Origin: JBOHDX01 sp050700835
Lineage (GTDB): Bacteria; Actinomycetota; Actinomycetes; Propionibacteriales; Nocardioidaceae
DNA length: 5,080 nt
Direction of reading: 5' to 3'
NCBI GenBank assembly: GCA_050700835.1
Contig: JBOHDX010000103.1
Coordinates: forward strand, 1 to 5,080
Shown: positions 1-5,080 of the stretch, one piece after another
How the letters are laid out: each line of letters opens with the position of its first letter
Position numbering within the stretch: position 1 is the stretch's first letter
Translations under genes and position numbers: made by a program
The notes under the pieces: generated by a model
The model's input: the letters and a program-made list of their open reading frames with translations, nothing else
What the model was told of the DNA's origin: nothing
The model's database searches: none

Positions 1-1
1 G

Positions 2-205
2 TTCAACCCCAACGGACACACTCTGGCCACCACCGGCTATGACGATAGAGTACGACTCTGGGATACCAGCCCCGACCAGGCAGCCAGGAACATCTGCCCC
101 CTGATCAGCACCGTTATCACCCCCGCCCAATGGCAGCAATACATCACCGATCTGCCCTACAACCCACCCTGCACCGAAGGTGTCGGTGACCGGGATCTTC
201 ATTAA
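2..205 (+). CDS. WD40-repeat protein, C-terminal end (5' end outside window)
   Basis: The reading frame is open from the first bases of the window and ends at TAA 203-205, giving about 67 residues. It starts in the middle of a WD40 blade: FNPNGHTLATTGYDDRVRLW is the usual 'F-P-G-LA-G-D-VRLWD' pattern ending in the WD dipeptide. The tail that follows (two Cys, 'ITPAQWQQYI', 'LPYNPPC') is the short C-terminal extension common after the last blade in actinomycete WD40 proteins, many of which also have an N-terminal HTH and an NTPase (STAND-like) module. WD40 propellers are protein-interaction scaffolds; the specific role cannot be told from this piece. No signal or membrane segment is visible in it. 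The family call is firm, while the presence of an upstream NTPase or HTH domain is only an expectation. Confidence 0.82.
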   Translation, partial: FNPNGHTLATTGYDDRVRLWDTSPDQAARNICPLISTVITPAQWQQYITDLPYNPPCTEGVGDRDLH

Positions 206-252
206 GTGCCTATTTGAGTTGCTCATCGAGCGGTCGGGCCAAACCGGCTATA

Positions 253-273
253 TCGCACCCGAACCCGGTGCGA
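253..273 (+). terminator. Stem-loop downstream of the WD40 gene, possible terminator
   Basis: TCGCACC (253-259) pairs perfectly with GGTGCGA (267-273) around a 7-nt loop, about 47 bp after the WD40 stop codon. There is no T tract after the stem, so it is not a classical intrinsic terminator. Actinobacterial terminators often lack the T run, which is why a termination role is possible. It could also simply be a chance hairpin in GC-rich DNA. Confidence 0.3.
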
Positions 274-288
274 ATAGGTACCCCTCTT

Positions 289-316
289 TGCGATTTCTTG
301 AATGTGTGGAATCGCA
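289..316. repeat. 7-bp inverted repeat (stem-loop), function unknown
   Basis: TGCGATT (289-295) and AATCGCA (310-316) are perfect inverted repeats separated by 14 nt, in the non-coding stretch between the WD40 gene and the left end of the ISAs1 element. The spacing would fit an operator for a dimeric regulator or a weak RNA hairpin. There is no nearby plus-strand start codon with a ribosome binding site to give it a target. The rest of 206-392 holds nothing recognisable. Confidence 0.3.
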
Positions 317-392
317 CGACCCCCGGTCGCCCCGGCACCACGTAATCCAGGGCGGAGGCTAGCAAGAGGCCCTTGCGGTGGTGGGGCCGACT

Positions 393-412
393 CCAGGGCC
401 ATCGTCAAAGTC
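393..412 (+). repeat. Left terminal inverted repeat of the ISAs1 element
   Basis: The sequence CCAGGGC, three bases, then CGTCAAAGTC matches the reverse complement of 2332-2350, where only two bases separate the same two blocks. The seven-base tip and the ten-base inner block are identical between the ends; the one-base length difference lies between them. The ends then continue with CGCGT on this side against ACGT on the other, followed at a short distance by TGATCA on both. Confidence 0.75.
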
Positions 413-447
413 GCGTCGTGGTGATCACCACTTCCTTGATCACTTGG

Positions 448-2266
448 TTAGACGCCGAGGAGTGTGAGGACTTGGTCTAGGCGGCGGCTCATTTTCTCGG
501 TGGCTTGTTTGATGTTGGTCCAGCCGGCGAGGCGCAGGAGGCTGATCGCGATGTTTCTCATGGCGGCCATGATTTGTGGGGATGAGCCGGTCCGGACTTG
601 GGATCGGTCTTCGTCGAAGGTGACGTCTCGGATGTGGTGTTCGCGGTTTTCTATTCCCCAATGTCCGCGGTTGAAGGTGAGGACGTCGGCGGGGTTGGCT
701 TGGCAGGTGGTGAGGCTGGTGATGCCGTACACGGTCTCGTTGCGTTTGCGCAGTGGGTTGCCGTGGAGGTCGAGCACCTCGCGGGTGATCGCCCAGGCCT
801 GGTAGACGCCGGGGAAGTTCAGGTCCGCGACGTGTGGGGTGCAGGTGATCGACCGGGTCTCGTCACGGCCGTGGCCGCGGTCAAACGTGACGTGGTGCGG
901 GGGGAAAAGACCCGTTCGCGTCGGCGAAGAGGGCCTTGATGCTGTTACGCAGGATCGGTTGGTTGCGTTTCACAGTGAGGACGTACTCCCCGTTTCGTTC
1001 CAGGATCTGTTCCACGTTGCGCCGGTGGACGTGGAGTGCGTCGGCGGTGATCACGACCCCTGAGAGGTCACCCGGCGCCGGACCGTCGGGTTGGGCACCC
1101 GCGACCTGGTCGAGCAGAGGGATCATCTGGGCTTGTTCCCCGGTGTTCTCAGGGATTTTCCGCTGGCCGACCACGACGCCTTCAGCGTGGGTGAGCGCGG
1201 AGAACAAGCGGACCTTGCCGGCCCCGGTGTCGACTTCCTCCCAGGCACCCTTCAGTGTCTTGCCGTCCAAGGCCAGGCCCCGCCAGGCTTGGGGGGCCAC
1301 GACTCCGGCCCGCACCTTCGCGTGCAACCAGGTCCCGACGATGGTGTCGGCCTCATCGGCATCGACGTCTTTGACGGTGCGCCGGATCGTGGCCTCGCTG
1401 GGCGCGACGGGGCGCCCAGTGACCGGGTGGTGCCGGGCGCCCAACCGGGTCAGCGCCTCGGGGGGCAGGTCAGTGACATAGTCTGCGACCGATCGGAAGC
1501 TGCGGGCGCCGCTGATCGTCGCGGCAGCGACCATCGTCAAGATAGCTGCAACCTGGTGGCGGATGCCCCGCTTGCTGCGCGGGTCACTGAGCTCACGCAA
1601 CGCCTCCAGCAGTCCGCCCGCCCCCGCCAGATCCAGGGTGTTCACATCAGCCACAGCGTCGTCTCTCCCGGTCAGCAGCGGGTGCGGAAACGTCGCGGAC
1701 AAGATGCCACCCGCGTCGCGGTGCAGCCGATACATCCACACCCGCTTGGGGTTTCCGTGATGGTGATAAGCACCCGCAGAGCGGGAGTATCCGAGCGTGG
1801 ATCCGACCTGCTGGAAATTCGCGGCCGCATAGCAGGCACCGGTGTGCCGGGCGGGATCGGTGAACGTTTCGACCGCGAGCACGCGGTGCCCGTAAGCGGT
1901 CAGGTAGTCCCCGCTCACGCGGGCCAGCACCCGCGACAGCACCGCGGAAGCAAGGTTGGATCGCCGCCCGGCGGGCAGCACACAGAACCGCTGATTGTTC
2001 GCGACATGCCTCAGCCGCGCGTACTGCTGCTCACGGGACCACCCCAGGAACTCGTCCCGGGCTCGACACGACAACACCGCGGACCCGAACCCGGCCACCG
2101 CGACCCACTCACCGTCCAGCACAGCGACATAACGCAGGACCTGACCAGTCAACCGATGCCCGAGCCAGTGATGCTCCTTCAGGGCAGCGTTGAAACGACC
2201 AACCTCATCCGCGAAGATCGGCCTGACCACCACATCCGTCACACCCGCCCCAGCCACCCAGTACAT
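448..2266 (-). pseudogene. ISAs1-family DDE transposase with N-terminal DruA-like (DUF4338) domain, frameshifted
   Basis: The first frame (ATG 2264-2266 to TGA 881-883) gives 461 residues; the rest lies one frame over, 903 to stop 448-450, about 151 more. Residues ~14-180 match the DruA/DUF4338 family: WLGHRLTGQVLRYVA near the start, 'GWS.EQ', 'VANNQRFCVLP', 'VETFTDPARHTGACYAAANF', and 'NPKRVWMYRL' at the end. Residues ~210-310 fit the N-terminal helper domain of ISAs1 transposases. The DDE core follows with D334 (LALDGKTLKG) and D409 (VITADALHVHRR). The catalytic Glu (HWGIENREHHIRDVTFDED, about residue 539 of the restored protein) is in the second frame. Continuity across the break is clear: NGSFPP then HHVTFDRGHGRDETRS is typical ISAs1 sequence. 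One base too many in a C6 run (899-904) explains the break, so the protein as written lacks its catalytic Glu. The start codon is uncertain, since no strong ribosome binding site precedes the ATG and a GTG lies 24 bp further in. Confidence 0.88.
899..908 (-). other. Frameshift site in the transposase (TTTTCCCCCC on coding strand)
   Basis: On the coding (minus) strand the zero frame reads TCT TTT CCC CCC GCA CCA and stops seven codons after the run. Skipping one base gives TTC CCC CCG CAC CAC, which continues for 151 residues of conserved transposase. The simplest reading is a one-base insertion in the homopolymer (five C would restore the frame) or a sequencing error in it. A +1 ribosomal slip on consecutive proline CCC codons is a further possibility, but ISs that use programmed frameshifting mostly use -1, and this direction does not fit -1. 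Confidence 0.75.
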
Positions 2267-2286
2267 CTACCAGCCCGGACGCGAAA

Positions 2287-2302
2287 ACGCCACTCTCGGC
2301 GT
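2287..2302 (-). terminator. Small hairpin plus TTTT upstream of the transposase start, possible read-through attenuator
   Basis: Read on the minus strand, ACGCC-GAGAGT-GGCGT forms a 5-bp stem with a 6-nt loop. The stem's last T begins a TTTT run, which ends about 17 nt before the transposase ATG. The shape resembles a small intrinsic terminator or a hairpin in the leader. Several ISs use leader hairpins to block expression from outside transcripts, so the position is suggestive. The stem is short and I cannot calculate its stability. Confidence 0.25.
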
Positions 2303-2331
2303 GTCACCACAGCACCCAGCCATGATCACGT

Positions 2332-2350
2332 GACTTTGACGCAGCCCTGG
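2332..2350 (-). repeat. Right terminal inverted repeat of the ISAs1 element
   Basis: Read on the minus strand from 2350, this is CCAGGGC-TG-CGTCAAAGTC, the partner of the left end at 393-412. It is the end nearest the transposase start. Just outside it the plus strand begins to read as GH18 protein sequence (GYDW from 2350), which fixes this boundary independently of the repeat itself. Confidence 0.75.
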
Positions 2351-2748
2351 GCTACGACTGGGTCGACGGCCACGGCGAGGAAGTGACCTGGCGGCAGTGT
2401 TTCGACCGCGCCAAAGCGTTCAACGCCTCCGTGCACTACGACGGGCAACAGGAAGCCCCGTGGTTTCGCTATACCGACGCCCAAGGTCGAGAGCACGAGG
2501 TGTGGTTCGAAAACGCGGACAGCACCAAGGCCAAACTCGACGCGGTGAAGGCCTCCGGGATCCGCGGCGTTTACCTGTGGATGTACGGCGGGGCGGATGA
2601 ACGGGCCTGGGACCAGCTCGCTACCTCCTGCCTGCGGACGCCACACCGCCTACTGGCACGGACATGGCACCACGCTGATGCTCAGCCGGGCACGGGACCG
2701 TCGGTACCGCGGAAGGCGTGCCTTCATGCTCGATGTGGGTCGGTGTGA
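2350..2748 (+). pseudogene. Glycoside hydrolase family 18-type protein, C-terminal fragment
   Basis: The frame starts without a start codon at the right end of the ISAs1 element (in-frame TGA at 2323-2325 inside the IS) and ends at TGA 2746-2748. The first ~90 residues read as the C-terminal part of a GH18 barrel of the YaaH/chitinase-like type: GYDW at the start, then EEVTWRQCFDRAKAF, 'APWFRYTDAQGREHEVWFEN', 'STKAKLDAVKASGIRGVYLW', 'GGADERAWDQL'. The FRYT..G..H.VWFE..S...KL pattern followed by GIRGV-LW is the last barrel strands of this family. Such enzymes hydrolyse N-acetylglucosamine-containing glycans (chitin, peptidoglycan), but the catalytic DxxDxDxE segment lies upstream and is absent, so this fragment cannot be active. 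After WDQL (about 2623) the translation is no longer recognisable and may be non-native. The missing N-terminal half is not on the left side of the IS. Confidence 0.75.
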
Positions 2749-3164
2749 ATGCCGCTCCAGCTTCTGCTCAATACCGGACAGGCGCGGCCTGTACGTCGTC
2801 ACCAGCGCATATGTGTCGGACTGTGCGAGTTCGTGCTGGTGGTTGTTGGAGGGCATATTCCCGCCATGTTCCTTGAGCGCTAGTCGCCGGTAGTGCTGGT
2901 GCTGGACGTGGGCAACCTTTCCCCGGGGTACCCTGGCGATCTGTTTTCATTCCCGCTGTTTTCACGTACGTCGGGCGCGCCGCACTCGCTGATGTTGGTA
3001 CACGGATCCACGGATCGAGCGGCACATACGCTTGACGGCAGTGCGTCTTGCCTCCGAAGTTCAGTCCGCACGGTTGCCTACCTCGTCGACCTGCCGCATC
3101 GGCTCGCGCCGTTCCGGGCCGAACCTGCGGTGCGGATGATCGTCGAGCAGATTGGTCTGCTGGT
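2749..3164. other. Gene-poor stretch of about 415 bp between two gene remnants
   Basis: I see no supported gene, tRNA or IS end here. Open frames on both strands are short, lack convincing ribosome binding sites and have no recognisable protein motif. Small repeats are present: CTGTTTTCA twice (2941-2949 and 2956-2964) in an AT-richer patch, and CACGGATC duplicated in tandem (3001-3016). The stretch lies between the 3' ends of two converging remnants (GH18-type and NUDIX), so it is most likely a mixture of decayed sequence. Confidence 0.5.
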
Positions 3165-3524
3165 TCAGTGAGGCTGGATACCGCGAAACGCGAGGACCTG
3201 CAGGAGCCCGATCTGGGTACCGGCGCCGATGATCTCTCCCCGAGCGATCCGGTCGCGGACTGAGCCTAGGGTGATCCACTCGATGCGGGCAGCCTCGTTG
3301 ATGTCGGCGGGCGTCCCGGTGTTCTCGGCGCCTTCGCCGAGGAAGATCAGATTGTTAAGTCGGCGCCGCCGACCAGCGGTTGAAACCGAGTCAAAAGCGT
3401 CATGCGGCGTGGACGCCAGCCGGTCTCCTCTTCGACCTCGCGCGCCACCGTGATCGCAGGGTTCTCGTCGGAATCGACGTACCCTCCAGGCAGCTCCCAG
3501 GTCCAGCTCAGGCCTTCTTGATCC
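3165..3524 (-). pseudogene. NUDIX hydrolase remnant, N-terminus cut by IS30, internal frameshift
   Basis: The minus strand reads DQEGLSWTWELPGG from the edge of the IS30 element, then a complete Nudix box: G-x5-E-x7-REVEEETGW, with x5 = YVDSD and x7 = NPAITVA. This glutamate-rich helix binds the divalent metals used to cleave nucleoside-diphosphate-linked substrates. The next part, LLTRFQPLVGGAD, is followed by a stop (3347-3349). The family pattern resumes one frame over as LNNLIFLGEGAENTGTP, INEAARIEWITLGSVRDRIA and GEIIGAGTQIGLLQVLAF, ending at 3165. One missing base near 3357-3362 explains the break. The segment before the Nudix box, usually several dozen residues with the start codon, is missing; what precedes it now is the IS30 left inverted repeat. 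The substrate cannot be inferred. Two independent lesions make this a pseudogene. Confidence 0.85.
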
Positions 3525-3549
3525 CAACCGGTCGAAGCAATTGATCTTG
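3525..3549 (+). repeat. Left inverted repeat of the IS30 element
   Basis: This 25-bp stretch matches the reverse complement of 4569-4593 at 21 positions, with mismatches at 3527, 3533, 3545 and 3548. The core GAAGCAATTGA (3534-3544) is identical in both ends. A TTGATC at 3541-3546 in the repeat could be a -35 element for the transposase, but I see no convincing -10 at the right spacing. Confidence 0.8.
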
Positions 3550-3576
3550 GTGTAGTTCGTCGGCGACATCGTCGAT

Positions 3577-3582
3577 GAGGAG
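3577..3582 (+). promoter_or_regulatory. Ribosome binding site GAGGAG deciding the IS30 transposase start
   Basis: GAGGAG lies 7 nt before the GTG at 3590-3592, a near-ideal Shine-Dalgarno match and spacing. The longer candidate start, ATG 3575-3577, has no purine-rich sequence at a suitable distance upstream, and ATG 3608-3610 has only a poor one. This favours GTG 3590. Confidence 0.6.
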
Positions 3583-3589
3583 CACCGGA

Positions 3590-4594
3590 GTGAGCTGCCA
3601 GCGCAGGATGTTGACCGACGCCGACCGGGAGGAGATCTCCCGAGGGATCGCCGAGAACCTGGAGGGCAAGGTGATCGCCGCGCGGATCGGGCGCTGTCCC
3701 AGTGTGGTGTCCCGCGAGATCGCCCGACACGGCCGGCGGCCTGGTTATCGGGCCGTGGTCGCCCGCAGGGTGGCCGCGGAGCAGCGCCGTAGACCCACGC
3801 CCCGCAGGCTCGATGTTTGCGATGCGCTGCGCACCGAGGTGGTGGCCCGGCTGCGGGCTGGGTGTTCCCCGGATCAGGTGGCTGGCCGGTTGCGCTACGA
3901 GCACCCCGACGAGAAGGCTCGGTGGGTGTCTGCCGAGTCGATCTACACCTGGATCTACGCCCTGCCCAAAGGTGAGCTGGCCCGCCAGGGCATCCTGCTG
4001 CGCACCGGGCGCACGCAGCGCAAAACCCGCGGCCGCACTCGCTCACCGGGAGCCCGGATCGTGGGCATGACCAGCATCGACGCCCGACCCGCCGAGGTCA
4101 GCGACCGAGCCGTCCCCGGGCACTGGGAAGGCGACCTGGTGATCGGCAAGGCCGGCAAGACCGCGATGGCGACCCTGGTCGAGCGGACCTCCCGCTACAC
4201 CGTTCCCATCGCGCTGCCCGCCGGCCGCCGCGACGCCACCACCACCTGCGACGCGCTGATCACCACCGTGACCGCCATGCCCTCCGCGCTGGTCCAGACC
4301 CTGACCTGGGACCAAGGCAGCGAGATGGCCGCCCACGCCGCGTTCACCCTGGCCACCAACGTCTCGGTGTACTTCGCCCACCCGCACTCACCCTGGGAAC
4401 GCGGCACCAACGAAAACACCAACGGGCTACTCCGCGAGTACTTCCCCAAAGGCACCGAGATCACCGACGACCAAACCTACCTCGACCGGGTAGCCGCCGA
4501 ACTCAACAACCGACCACGCCGTATCCTAGGCTACCGAACCCCAGCAGAAGTCTTCGCCGACCTCCTGGCCAGCTCAATTGCTTCCACCGGCTGA
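3590..4594 (+). CDS. IS30-family transposase
   Basis: From GTG 3590 the protein has 334 residues (339 if ATG 3575 is used), a normal length for the family. The N-terminal region, LTDADREEISRGIAE through VIAARIGRCPSVVSREIARH (residues ~8-47), is the IS30 helix-turn-helix that binds the terminal repeats. A middle segment, CSPDQVAGRLR followed by ESIYTWIYA, is also characteristic. The DDE integrase core carries D182 (PGHWEGDLVIGK), D241 (LTWDQGSEMA) and E275 (WERGTNENTNGLLREYFPKG), with exactly 33 residues between the second Asp and the Glu: DD(33)E as expected for IS30. The C-terminal LNNRPRRILGYRTPAEVF is the usual family ending. No frameshift or missing key residue is seen, so it is probably functional. 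It catalyses cut-out and insertion of the element; IS30 relatives work through a circular intermediate with abutted ends. It is the only gene in the element. Confidence 0.95.
   Translation: MSCQRRMLTDADREEISRGIAENLEGKVIAARIGRCPSVVSREIARHGRRPGYRAVVARRVAAEQRRRPTPRRLDVCDALRTEVVARLRAGCSPDQVAGRLRYEHPDEKARWVSAESIYTWIYALPKGELARQGILLRTGRTQRKTRGRTRSPGARIVGMTSIDARPAEVSDRAVPGHWEGDLVIGKAGKTAMATLVERTSRYTVPIALPAGRRDATTTCDALITTVTAMPSALVQTLTWDQGSEMAAHAAFTLATNVSVYFAHPHSPWERGTNENTNGLLREYFPKGTEITDDQTYLDRVAAELNNRPRRILGYRTPAEVFADLLASSIASTG
4569..4593 (-). repeat. Right inverted repeat of the IS30 element
   Basis: This is the partner of 3525-3549 with 21 of 25 matches. It lies inside the transposase gene and encodes its last residues (SSIASTG), with the TGA stop at 4592-4594 straddling the tip. 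An 'ATTG'/'ASTG'-like C-terminus encoded by the terminal repeat is a familiar feature of IS30 transposases. Confidence 0.78.
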
Positions 4595-4699
4595 CACCAA
4601 GCGGTCCTGATGGAAGGATCGCAGCGTGAACTAGGCGGCCGCGCGCGCTGCCAGACCCCGCCGCCAGCGCATCCGACGGAGTGCGCCGTTAGGGCTGCC

Positions 4700-4703
4700 A
4701 GGA
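4700..4703 (+). promoter_or_regulatory. Ribosome binding site (AGGA) for the regulator gene at 4711
   Basis: AGGA sits 7 nt before ATG 4711-4713. An in-frame TAG at 4690-4692 excludes a start further upstream, and the ATG at 4703 in the next frame stops after three codons, so 4711 is the natural start. Confidence 0.5.
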
Positions 4704-4710
4704 TGGTGCG

Positions 4711-5080
4711 ATGAGTGCGCAACGACGAGGGCGAAAGTCACCGCGGGACGAGTATTCGGTTGCGGTAGTTCGGCAAGACTGGACGTTGGAGGTAGCGCGG
4801 TCCGCGGCGGTCGACGCCGGCGGGGTGGATCTCGAGTTGCTCGGCGATTTTCTGCATCGGCTTGCTGCTCGCGGTCCGGGACACGACTGGGACCGCCACA
4901 CCAACGCCGCCTTTGCGGCCTTGGGGGCACGCGCGGCGGAGCAGGGTGTGGCGCTACGTGCCCTGGTGGATCTCTATTTGTCCGCCGCGTGGCGGGCGTG
5001 GCCCCAGCTGCCAGCGGTTACCGGTGAGGACACCAGCGCCGTTCGGGCGGCCGGGCAGCGGGTGCTGCGCGCGTGCGACG
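4711..5080 (+). CDS. PucR/CdaR-like transcriptional regulator, N-terminal part (runs off window)
   Basis: The frame is open for 123 codons from ATG 4711 to the window end, with strong GC bias at third positions. The first ~12 residues are basic and Ser/Arg-rich (MSAQRRGRKSPRDEY). A predicted all-helical region follows: VDLELLGDFLHRLAARG, then AFAALGARAAEQGVALRALV, 'DLYLSAAWRAWPQLP' and 'AVRAAGQRVLRACD'. The pattern 'ARRAAEQGV-L--L-D-YL-A' followed by 'W-LP' and 'VR-AG--VLRA-D' resembles the N-terminal domain of actinobacterial PucR-family regulators, in which a C-terminal helix-turn-helix binds DNA and the N-terminal region senses a signal. That C-terminal HTH lies beyond the window, so the assignment rests on this domain only. 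There is no signal peptide or membrane segment. The IS30 element ends about 115 bp upstream in the same orientation, so read-through from it could reach this gene. Coding status is well supported, the family moderately. Confidence 0.62.
   Translation, partial: MSAQRRGRKSPRDEYSVAVVRQDWTLEVARSAAVDAGGVDLELLGDFLHRLAARGPGHDWDRHTNAAFAALGARAAEQGVALRALVDLYLSAAWRAWPQLPAVTGEDTSAVRAAGQRVLRACD

Larger units (their letters stand above)
393..2350 (-). mobile_element. ISAs1-family insertion sequence carrying a DruA-like domain
   Basis: An element of about 1.96 kb is defined by imperfect terminal inverted repeats starting CCAGGGC at both ends and by a single minus-strand transposase gene that fills nearly all of it. 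Known ISAs1 elements are usually about 1.2-1.5 kb; the extra length here matches the added N-terminal DUF4338/DruA-like domain of the transposase. The element is probably not autonomous as sequenced because the transposase frame is broken. No clean target duplication is visible: left flank GGGCCGACT and right flank GCTACGACT share only the last five bases, with scattered matches. The right end lies inside a GH18-type coding sequence, whose missing half is not at the left end, so one flank has probably been deleted or rearranged. Confidence 0.82.
3525..4593 (+). mobile_element. IS30-family insertion sequence, apparently intact
   Basis: About 1.07 kb, a usual size for IS30 elements. It is defined by imperfect inverted repeats at 3525-3549 and 4569-4593 and one full-length transposase gene. 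The right repeat overlaps the last codons of the transposase, as is common in this family. The exact tips are uncertain by a few bases because the repeat match fades outwards. The left flank (TCC) and right flank (ACA) show no 2-3 bp target duplication under this boundary choice. The left end abuts the truncated NUDIX coding sequence; the right flank is non-coding DNA before a regulator gene. Confidence 0.85.

Noticed and set aside
881..2266. A Druantia defence system, suggested by the DruA-like domain.
   Set aside because: The domain is part of a transposase, there is no DruE-type helicase or other Druantia component in the window, and the gene is bounded by IS ends.
384..2359. A possible 9-bp target duplication around the ISAs1 element (GGGCCGACT / GCTACGACT).
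   Set aside because: Only the terminal CGACT and one further position agree. This is too weak to call, and it conflicts with the absence of the GH18 N-terminal half on the left side.
1091..2386. A 431-codon plus-strand ORF across the transposase region.
   Set aside because: It is the antisense shadow of the ISAs1 transposase, which has clear conserved domains on the minus strand. The plus-strand product has no family features and low-complexity composition.
2650..2856. A 68-codon minus-strand ORF beginning MPSNNHQHELAQSDTY.
   Set aside because: Its ribosome binding site is poor, the protein is unrecognisable, and the frame runs antisense into the tail of the GH18 remnant. It cannot be separated from a chance ORF in GC-rich DNA.
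2893..3171. A 92-codon plus-strand ORF ending at 3171.
   Set aside because: It has no known motif, changes character along its length and overlaps the end of the NUDIX remnant on the opposite strand by only a few bases. A chance ORF is more likely.
3525..3600. Minus-strand reading PVLLIDDVADELHQDQLL directly upstream of the NUDIX segment, which looks like the missing N-terminal strand of that protein.
   Set aside because: It lies inside the IS30 element: 3525-3549 is its left inverted repeat (21 of 25 matches to the right end) and the remainder is the transposase leader. The frame does not join the NUDIX frame. The similarity is judged coincidental, though if the IS boundary were wrong it would instead mean one more frameshift in the NUDIX gene.
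393..4593. A composite transposon formed by the two ISs.
   Set aside because: The elements belong to different families (ISAs1 and IS30) with unrelated ends, and the segment between them holds only remnants.

Overview
The window is GC-rich DNA with third-position GC bias in its coding regions. Its gene content (a WD40 protein with the C-terminal tail common in actinomycetes, an ISAs1-type transposase fused to a DruA-like domain, an actinobacterial-style IS30 element, a PucR-like regulator) points to a filamentous actinomycete, perhaps Pseudonocardiales. That placement is inferred from gene content and composition, not proven. The window looks like a decayed accessory stretch in which two unrelated insertion sequences sit among broken host genes.

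Layout: 2-205 (+) is the C-terminal end of a WD40-repeat protein. After a short non-coding stretch with two stem-loops, 393-2350 is an ISAs1-family element bounded by imperfect inverted repeats. Its single gene runs on the minus strand and would encode a protein of about 605 residues: an N-terminal DruA-like (DUF4338) domain followed by an ISAs1 DDE transposase. The gene is broken by a one-base shift in a run of six C (coding strand), which separates the first two catalytic Asp residues from the catalytic Glu. Immediately beyond the right end of this IS, 2350-2748 (+) holds only the C-terminal part of a glycoside hydrolase family 18 type protein. Positions 2749-3164 contain no gene I can support.

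On the minus strand, 3165-3524 is a NUDIX hydrolase remnant with an intact Nudix box, an internal one-base frameshift, and an N-terminus cut off exactly where an IS30-family element begins. That IS30 element (about 3525-4593, +) appears intact, with 25-bp imperfect inverted repeats and a full-length transposase with DD(33)E spacing. About 115 bp further on, 4711-5080 (+) starts a gene open to the window edge, whose N-terminus resembles PucR/CdaR-type transcriptional regulators.

The genes do not form a pathway. The common thread is IS-driven erosion: each IS abuts a host gene of which only the C-terminal part remains, and the missing halves are not on the other side of the IS, which implies deletions or rearrangements after insertion. 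I found no CRISPR array, tRNA, rRNA or complete defence system. The most notable item is the DruA-like domain carried by a transposase.
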